The notes beneath the pieces were generated by a model. The model was not told the DNA's origin, made no database searches, and was given only the letters and a program-made list of their open reading frames with translations. A DNA stretch of 15,685 bases, taken from positions 1 to 15,685 of the forward strand of contig MU617334.1 of the NCBI GenBank assembly GCA_025201705.1. The letters run 5' to 3'. Of the stretch, positions 10,591 through 15,685 are shown piece after piece; the stretch's first letter is position 1, and each line of letters opens with the position of its first letter. The translations under genes and the position numbers were made by a program. This stretch comes from Dissophora ornata (taxonomy: Eukaryota > Mortierellomycota > Mortierellomycetes > Mortierellales > Mortierellaceae).

Positions 10591-10616
10591 TGGTTGGTTG
10601 GTTGGTTGGTTGGTGG
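10591..10616. repeat. TTGG tandem microsatellite
   Basis: About five consecutive TTGG units lie in the INO80 leader or promoter (CCAA units on the transcribed sense). This is simple sequence with no evident function. Confidence 0.85.
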
Positions 10617-10784
10617 AGATGCGGTGGTTGATCCCAGAGCCCGATGGGCGGGATTGGGTAGGACAGGGTTGGATGGGGCTGGGTGGCTGGAATCAGAAGG
10701 GAGCCTGGGGACCTCGTCCACGGGCGAGACGTAGCTGAGGGCGAGTCAGACCGGGGCGAGCGCAAGAAAGGAACGGGAGGAGCT

Positions 10785-10872
10785 GAGGGAGAGAGAGAAG
10801 AGGGGGGGAGGGGGATAGAAGGAGAGAAGGAAGAGAGAAAGAGAGAAAGAGAGAGAGGAGAGAGAGAAAGGA
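10785..10872. repeat. GA-rich (CT on INO80 strand) tract
   Basis: An almost pure purine stretch of about 88 bp on the plus strand, mostly GAGA and AGAAAG units with one G-run. On the INO80 sense strand it is a CT-rich block of the kind common around fungal transcription starts. It can also adopt triplex or nucleosome-poor states. Promoter use is inferred. Confidence 0.8.
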
Positions 10873-11337
10873 TTAGACTCTGGATGTGCGGTGCGGTTTG
10901 CTGTTGTTGTTTTATTTTCTGTCCCCCCCTCTGTGCACGATGGGCCACCCACCAATGATGACTGTGTTCGCCGTGCATCCTCGTGTGTTCTGTGTGTTCT
11001 GAGTGTTCTGTGTTTGGGGGGCAATCTCCTCCTCTCCTCGTACCGGAATTTTGTCTGCAAGAACCACAACCGCGCGCCACCGAACACAATGCCTGGCCTG
11101 GTCCTGGCTCCTAACCATACCCGCCGATCCTCACCACAATGCCTCCCATACACATCTTGCCCACTCATCGAAATCATTCAATCTTCTACACACGCATTCC
11201 AGCTCTTTATTCACAGCCACCGCTACACTTGCGAAAAGCTTTTCGGGGTATTTGGCATCAGACATGCGGGGCGTGCGTGACGTCAAAAAAAAAACGCCCC
11301 CCCCCCGGGTCCCTGCGCAAACTTGGATCAAAGAGCA

Positions 11338-11352
11338 TTTATTACATTTATT
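11338..11352 (-). terminator. CHS7 poly(A) signals (two AATAAA)
   Basis: TTTATT occurs at 11338-11343 and 11347-11352 on the plus strand, each reading AATAAA on the minus strand, about 48-63 bp after the CHS7 stop codon. A C-run at 11296-11306 and an A-run at about 11285-11294 follow downstream. Confidence 0.6.
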
Positions 11353-11400
11353 GGTGTTGGACACAAAAGGGGGGCGCCGTCTTTAACCAAACAATGATTT

Positions 11401-13044
11401 TTAGTAATAGTTGGCTTGACCATATGGTCCAGACGCTGGCGATCCATTGTAGCCAAAGGTACCGCCGGGTGTCTGCTGCTGTTGCTGTCCATACAACCCA
11501 CCACCCGCCATCTCATCATCTCCCATCAGCTCCTTGACCTCCCACACATTTTGCTTCGATCCAACCGAGAACTCGAGATCCTCCTTCGTGATCGAGTCCC
11601 AGTACTTGTAGACCATCATCACACTCAAAAGTGTCGCGATCGTTCCAAAGAAAAGTCCATCGATATAGTGCTTGGCAAAATTACAAATGTCTATCGAGAA
11701 CACGTACAGGATCACCTGGCCCGTGGCGAAGAACAGAATGCCAAACACAATATCGCCCAGCGGCCAGCGGTCATCCAGTGTATTCACCACGAGCACGATC
11801 TGGAGGATCACGTAGATCAACAGCGCCGCGCCATTAAAGATGAAAAACACAACCCAGAGAGCCACGGGATTCAGCGGGTCAAAGGGAGACATTGTTCGGA
11901 ATGTGGCAATCGACAGGAACGCCACCGCCGCGAACACAACAAATGACGATATGCGGATCGACTACAGACAGGCAAGGCGGAGATGAGGAATGGAGGGGGG
12001 AGGGTTTGTTTTTCCAAGTCAGAACTCACTCAATACGGCAAAGGGTCAATCATACATCACGCAGGAGTCAGACTTACCCAGAGAGATAACGGTGTTCCAT
12101 CCTCCGCAAATTGGAATCCGACAAAGCCGTTCAAGAGCAGGCACCAAAATGTCGCCGATATCAAGCCGACATGGATACCTGTGAATATCTATGAACCAAA
12201 GAGACAAATCGAAATAAGAATGCTGAAGGCGGAAAAACAATAGCAATAGAAAAAAGTCGATAGAGCGTCATGGCGTACAGGATACAGGTCGCTGGCAGTT
12301 GGGATGATTCCAGAGATCAGCAGCAGGTCCATGATCGTCACCAGCATGTAGAGGTAAAAGAACATAATGATCTCCTTTCGACCTGCATAATAAAATAGAC
12401 AGGTAGATTGGTCAGTGTCCATCTCGTATCACGATCCTGCGAGCCCGAGTCGGTGTTGTTGTAATCGCTCTTGACTCTGCCTCTCGATGTATTAGAGCCC
12501 AATGCGTCCAATCTTCCTCCCGTTCATTGTGCACCGGGAATCCTGTGTATCGCACTTTGACCTGTGTCCTGCCCAACTCAGTTTGTTCCAGTAGAGATGT
12601 GTTTTCGATACGCCAGTATCTAATTATAGACATCCATTGTTCGGTTCCATGGCTACTTCTGCTCGTTGTCAATAGACTGGGCGCAATAATCCTTACCGAC
12701 GGCGGTGTATTTTGAACGAATGTGATAAATCATGATGGCAGTCATGACCAAGGCAATAACCTGAATAATCAGCGTCGCTGCAGACGCGGGACGAAAGAAC
12801 ATGAAGATGTGTGAGTAAGGGAGGGAGGGGACTATGGACAGCATCATAGCAAGAGATGTACAACAAAGAACAAAAAGTCCATCCTACACGGCTGAAAGAG
12901 AAGTGTGTCGACCAGCTTGACATTGCGGGAGTAGCAGATAGGCTCGATGCCATCAACAGCACCCACGAGCGGGCAAAGCGTCAGGGAGACGGTCGAGCAT
13001 ATGCGGTTGAAACTCCCAAAGGCAAAGTTGGGCAAGGACGACAT
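11401..13044 (-). CDS. CHS7: Chitin synthase export chaperone (Chs7 family), 5 exons
   Basis: Chs7 proteins are ER membrane chaperones needed for chitin synthase III (Chs3) to leave the ER. Exons in transcript order: 13044-12888, 12777-12697, 12382-12279, 12188-12078, 11961-11401. Introns are 110, 314, 90 and 116 bp, all GT-AG and phase-consistent, giving 337 aa (yeast Chs7 is 316). Family hallmarks are [10 protein letters not shown] (32-41), [13 protein letters not shown] (72-84), [18 protein letters not shown] (134-151), [10 protein letters not shown] (213-222), KHYIDGLFF (248-256) and [17 protein letters not shown] (269-285). About seven hydrophobic membrane spans are visible, roughly 45-70, 84-103, 116-140, 155-171, 183-210, 221-241 and 251-269. 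The cytosolic tail is Gly/Gln-rich and ends in NYY. The second intron is about three times longer than the others and carries its own open frame. Confidence 0.96.
12383..12696 (-). other. CHS7 intron 2 (314 bp) with an internal open frame
   Basis: The donor is GTAAGG and the acceptor ATGCAG, restoring AVG|RKE by a codon split after its first base. The same strand holds a frame open from 12672 to a stop at 12412-12414. Its first ATG gives about 73 codons, starting MSIIRYW. Mid-frame it reads VKVRYTGFP followed by EEDWTHW, which resembles the beta-strand pattern of small chromatin readers of the SAWADEE/Tudor-like group. Reading from exon 2 into the intron meets a stop after 14 codons, so the frame is not a simple extension of CHS7. 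Whether it is a nested gene, a remnant or chance is unknown. Confidence 0.45.
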
Positions 13045-13128
13045 GGTTCGGTGCTAACTTTTCCGTGCAGGTCTCTGTCGTTGGCTGTTTTGCTTTGTTG
13101 GGTCTGGAATACGATAAAAAAAGCAAGG

Positions 13129-13190
13129 TTTTTTTTTTTTTTGGACAATGTTAATTATAATTCAAGTATTGTCAGATGAAAAAAAAAAAA
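13129..13190. repeat. Oligo-T/oligo-A foldback in the CHS7 promoter
   Basis: Fourteen T (13129-13142), then GGACAAT, an 18-nt AT-rich centre, ATTGTC, and twelve A (13179-13190). The T and A runs and the GACAAT/ATTGTC boxes pair, making an imperfect hairpin or cruciform about 150-85 bp upstream of the CHS7 ATG. Poly(dA:dT) runs often exclude nucleosomes, so this may mark the CHS7 promoter. Confidence 0.7.
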
Positions 13191-13557
13191 CGTACGAGGG
13201 CTGTGCCTGAGCAGCGTACGATGTCTCTGATTGACACAAGGAAGGGGAAGATGAGGGAGAGCAGGAAATGAATACACTAGAGGCACTAGAGATCATGATG
13301 GGTGTTGAAGATGGACAGTGGGTGCATTCGAAAGCAGCAAGCCAATATGGAATGCCATGAAGAGTCTGCTGCAGAGAGCGCCACAGCCATCACTCAGGTG
13401 ATTGTGTGTGTGTCGTTCGGGGGAGAGAAGGAGGAGAAGGGGGGCAGGGGCAGAAGAAAATATGGATGCTGGTGCCAGGTCGGCGGCACAATAGGTCAGG
13501 CACAGTGCTGTCCGATAGGGCGACTTGCCTGGATGTGAGGAAGGTGGGTGGGGGTAA

Positions 13558-13581
13558 TGACGGGATGACGGGATGACGGGA
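13558..13581. repeat. Three tandem TGACGGGA units
   Basis: Three exact copies of an 8-bp unit in a G-rich part of the RAS-CHS7 gap. The core TGACG resembles half of a CRE site, but the period suggests a simple repeat. Confidence 0.75.
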
Positions 13582-13701
13582 GGATGGATGTGAGGAAAGA
13601 AAAAAGAGGGACAGAGTGGGACAGAATGAGGAGAGAAAGGAGAGGCGACGGGTCCTCACGTAGTGGTGGTGACATAAATATTGTATAATTACCGACATTA
13701 A

Positions 13702-13707
13702 TTTATT
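13702..13707 (-). terminator. Possible RAS poly(A) signal AATAAA
   Basis: TTTATT on the plus strand reads AATAAA on the minus strand, about 130 bp beyond the RAS stop codon. Confidence 0.45.
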
Positions 13708-13836
13708 AGCCTCTGCCTACTACGCAAGTGGTCTTTTTTTGTTTCTTCTTTTCGTTGCATCGGCCTTGTGTTTTGTAACAGTTGCAACCGAACAACACCT
13801 CCCCCCCCCCTCAGGACTCCAGGACTGCAGGACCTT

Positions 13837-15249
13837 TTACATCACAAGGCAGCAGCATCCCTTCTCGTCCTTGTCCTCCATCTGGTTGCCATAGCCCTGT
13901 CCTTGCTGGGAGTAGCCAAATCCGTTCTGAGGCTGGCTGCTGTGTGTCTCCTTGTTGAAGCGACGAATCTCCCGTACGAGGTTGTAGAACGACTCGTCAA
14001 CGTTGATTCTCTGCTTCGCTGACGTTTCAATCAGTCGGGAGCTGAACTGCTTCGCCAGCTCACGACCCTCTATCATATTGACACAGACGCAAAAACAACG
14101 CACAAGGTGTGGTGAGCATAGAGTTTTCAGGCAACGCTCTTTTATGGACCATTGAAGCAGCAAACCATCCAAAAAATTCATTCTTGAACGAGTGAGCGTA
14201 GCATGAGCGGAGAAAGCTTACCATGAGTAGAGACTTGGCGCTCGTGTTCGAGATCGCACTTGTTAGCGACGAGGATGATGGGGAAAAAGTCCTTGTCCTT
14301 GACACGGAGAATTTGCTGGTAAAAAGTCGAGATTTCCTCGAACGAGTTGCGCGATGTGATCGAGTAGACAAGCAAAAAACCTTCTCCAGTGCGCATATAT
14401 TGCTCTCGCATGGCACTATAAATATAGACATGTAGACAGATGATGCATCAGGAACTGCAACTGAACACACACAGACACACACACACACAGACACATAGAG
14501 AGACACACACACACACCACACCCATCCCCAGTATCTCTGATATTCCTTTCGTTAATACCAGGTGCCCAAGAGAGCAAACCCCCCACTTTCCCTTCATCAT
14601 ATTGCATGTATATAATACAGGATGTGTTTGTAAGCGATGTTTTTTTTGGAGTGCATCCTGGACAGACAGTTTTGGGATTTAATACTTGAGAGCGCAGAGC
14701 TCACTTCAGGAGAGCCTTTTTTAGAGGTTATTTCGTGGATGCATGTAAAATACGGACCATCCCGCCTCCCATCCCAAAGAGCTGTTTGAAAGTGAGAGCG
14801 ATAGCGAAATAGTGCACAACAGGCAAAGATTGAGCCCGAGCACATTTTTTTTTTTTTTTTTTTCACACAGTTTGCTTACTGCAATCTTCTGGATGGAGAT
14901 ACGAGGGACAGGAGAATGAACAGAGCACAAATGTAGCATGGCAAAAAAGAAGGGTAATTTTCTGGGTTGCTGCGTAGAGGTTTCCGATAGCCATCCCATG
15001 CTGGTTCCACAGAGTCTTTTACACCCATCCCTGCGTGAACCCACATGCCCACAGCTCTGTTGTGCCACTCGTTTAAATTAAAACCCCCCCAAACTTTACC
15101 TACAGCACCCGTCTTTCTTCCATGTCTTTGGCGTGGTTCTAAATCACTATGTCTGCTTTTTGCTTACCTGTATTCTTCCTGACCTGCTGTATCGAGGACG
15201 TCGAGCAAGGCTACTTCATCGTCAATCACACATTGCTTGCGGTACGAAT
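13837..15249 (-). CDS. ras: Ras small GTPase, 5'-partial (three exons in view)
   Basis: Ras proteins are membrane-tethered GTP switches that control growth, cAMP and MAPK signalling. Exons in view: 15249-15168, 14415-14222, 14069-13837. Splices are GT-AG and keep frame across EEY|S and STH|E. About 169 residues are present, starting at the residue equal to Asp38 of human HRAS. Visible motifs are [11 protein letters not shown], the switch [13 protein letters not shown] (Gly60/Gln61 equivalents intact), [12 protein letters not shown], the guanine-specificity NKCD and ETSAK. The hypervariable tail is Gln/Gly-rich and ends GCCCLVM, a CAAX box (CLVM, Met favours farnesylation) with two upstream cysteines that could be palmitoylated. 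The P-loop and most of the effector loop are not in the window: no GVGKS-encoding sequence was found between 15250 and 15685. If the missing part is standard, the full length is about 206 aa. Which Ras paralogue it is cannot be told. Confidence 0.95.
14465..14518. repeat. CA dinucleotide microsatellite
   Basis: An interrupted ACAC tract with GACAC and TAGAGAG breaks, inside the long RAS intron near its 3' (acceptor) end on the minus strand, where it reads as GT repeats. Confidence 0.9.
14845..14863. repeat. 19-bp T homopolymer
   Basis: An unbroken T run on the plus strand (A run on the RAS sense strand) within the long RAS intron. Confidence 0.95.
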
Positions 15250-15685
15250 CTACAGACAAGATGTCAAAATTCAAAAAATCAGAAAACGGGTCCCAGAGGA
15301 GTGACTTGGACGCCAGGAGGTTATGATATCCATGCAGTTCAGTTGAGGACGGGAAAAGGAGAAGAGGGGGAGGGGGAAAGAGAAGGGCATAAAGACGAGG
15401 TAGCGCCCCTAAGGATCGACCCGTTTGTCCCAGGCCATGTTTCATGCGCACCCAGGAGCTATGAGCCTCGGGTCTTAGGCGGGCCTAGTCTCAGTTGTGG
15501 TGTGAGCACGAGCATGAGCATGAGCATGAGCATGAAATAAGCCGGATAAAAGGAGCGACGGAAATATCGATATATCGAGATATTCGTGTTTTGTATGTCT
15601 GATTATGTGCGTATGTGCGAGGGACGGGGAGGGGAAGCTGTTTGTTGTTGTATGGCTGTTAACTCTTGACTGCAATTGGACACGA
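15250..15685 (-). other. RAS upstream intron, cut by the window edge
   Basis: A good acceptor, TTGTCTGTAG, sits directly before the exon at 15249. At least 436 bp of intron follow, and the preceding exon lies outside. The stretch holds a purine-rich tract (about 15340-15390), five GAGCAY hexamer units (15504-15533) and the palindrome CGATATATCG (15568-15577). No gene was seen in it. Confidence 0.7.
15504..15533. repeat. GAGCAT hexamer tandem repeat
   Basis: One GAGCAC unit followed by four exact GAGCAT units. This is simple sequence within the presumed RAS intron. Confidence 0.9.

Larger units (their letters stand above)
10381..11337 (-). promoter_or_regulatory. INO80 leader and promoter region
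   Basis: This 957-bp gap lies between the INO80 start and the 3' end of CHS7; no convincing gene was seen. On the minus strand it is pyrimidine- and CA-rich, typical of a fungal leader. It holds a TTGG tandem repeat (10591-10616), a long GA/CT tract (10785-10872), a TGTGTTCTG-like 9-mer repeat (about 10983-11014) and a perfect CRE palindrome TGACGTCA (11278-11285). A minus-strand ORF with ATG at 10721 does not resemble INO80. A possible splice acceptor, GTGACAG, sits just upstream of the chosen INO80 ATG, so a 5' UTR intron cannot be excluded. Confidence 0.45.
13045..13836 (-). promoter_or_regulatory. CHS7 promoter and RAS 3' UTR gap
   Basis: This is the 792-bp gap between two minus-strand genes; no gene was seen in it. 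It contains an AT-rich foldback (13129-13190), two CGTACG hexamers (13191-13196 and 13215-13220) separated by 18 bp, three tandem TGACGGGA units (13558-13581) in a G-rich region, a possible RAS poly(A) signal (13702-13707) and a C-run (about 13799-13810) close to the RAS stop codon. Assignment to promoter and UTR rests on position only. Confidence 0.45.
14416..15167 (-). other. RAS long intron (752 bp)
   Basis: This GT-AG intron (donor GTAAGC, acceptor TTATAG) splits the Ser codon of EEYSAM. It is five to eight times longer than most introns here. It contains a CA/GT microsatellite and a 19-T run. No RNA gene or convincing coding exon was found inside on either strand. Confidence 0.85.

Noticed and set aside
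10416..10721. Minus-strand ORF (ATG at 10721) as a possible upstream INO80 start or exon
   Set aside because: The product is Pro/Thr-rich then hydrophobic, unlike INO80, and a stop closes it before the recognised exon. It looks like leader sequence, but a spliced 5' exon is not ruled out.
10891..11280. 129-codon plus-strand ORF in the INO80-CHS7 gap
   Set aside because: The product is Cys/Ser/Leu-rich with no recognisable family and overlaps simple repeats. It probably reflects low stop frequency.
14449..14597. Possible C/D-box snoRNA in the RAS intron (ATGATGA and CTGA on the minus strand with short ATGCA/TGCAT flanks)
   Set aside because: The boxes are about 150 nt apart with a CA microsatellite between them, which does not fit a normal guide RNA.
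14877..14895. Micro-exon-like AAGATTGCA between CCAG and GTAAGC in the RAS intron
   Set aside because: Inclusion would insert residues into the invariant EEYSAM of switch II. Direct splicing gives the conserved sequence.
15561..15585. AT-rich palindrome around CGATATATCG
   Set aside because: Only 10 bp pair perfectly and the extension is interrupted; expected by chance in an AT-rich intron.
15250..15685. Search for the RAS first exon (P-loop, GVGKS)
   Set aside because: No such sequence was found on the minus strand up to the window edge, so the gene was called 5'-partial.

Overview
This window is a stretch of fungal nuclear DNA. It holds three complete spliced genes and one gene cut by the right edge. 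The evidence for a fungus is a fused PurK-PurE AIR carboxylase (ADE2 type), a chitin synthase export chaperone (CHS7 family, found only in fungi), an INO80 remodeller and a fungal-type RAS. Seventeen GT-AG introns can be placed between or within recognisable coding blocks, mostly 88-152 bp. That intron density, plus many A/T and C homopolymers and glutamine-rich proteins, suggests an early-diverging filamentous fungus such as a Mortierella-like species. The lineage is an inference from style, not a measured result.

Layout, left to right. Positions 1-357 form one near-perfect palindrome (155-nt arms, about 47-nt loop), possibly a foldback or MITE-like element and possibly continuing off the left edge. 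A perfect 11-bp hairpin follows at 360-390, then the ADE2 promoter. ADE2 (761-2740, plus strand, 3 exons) converges tail-to-tail on INO80 (2880-10380, minus strand, 9 exons, about 2222 aa) with only 139 bp between stop codons. Positions 10381-11400 hold the INO80 leader and promoter plus the 3' end of the next gene. CHS7 (11401-13044, minus, 5 exons, 337 aa) follows, then a 792-bp gap, then RAS (13837-15249, minus, 3 exons in view). The first RAS exon, with the P-loop, lies beyond position 15685.

The genes do not form a functional pathway: purine synthesis, chromatin remodelling, chitin synthase trafficking and Ras signalling are separate jobs. INO80, CHS7 and RAS lie head-to-tail on the minus strand, each with its own poly(A) signal.

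No RNA gene, CRISPR array or intact transposon was seen. The points most worth a second look are the 357-bp palindrome, an unusually long CHS7 intron carrying an open frame with a chromatin-reader-like stretch, the very long low-complexity N-terminus of INO80, and a 752-bp repeat-bearing RAS intron.
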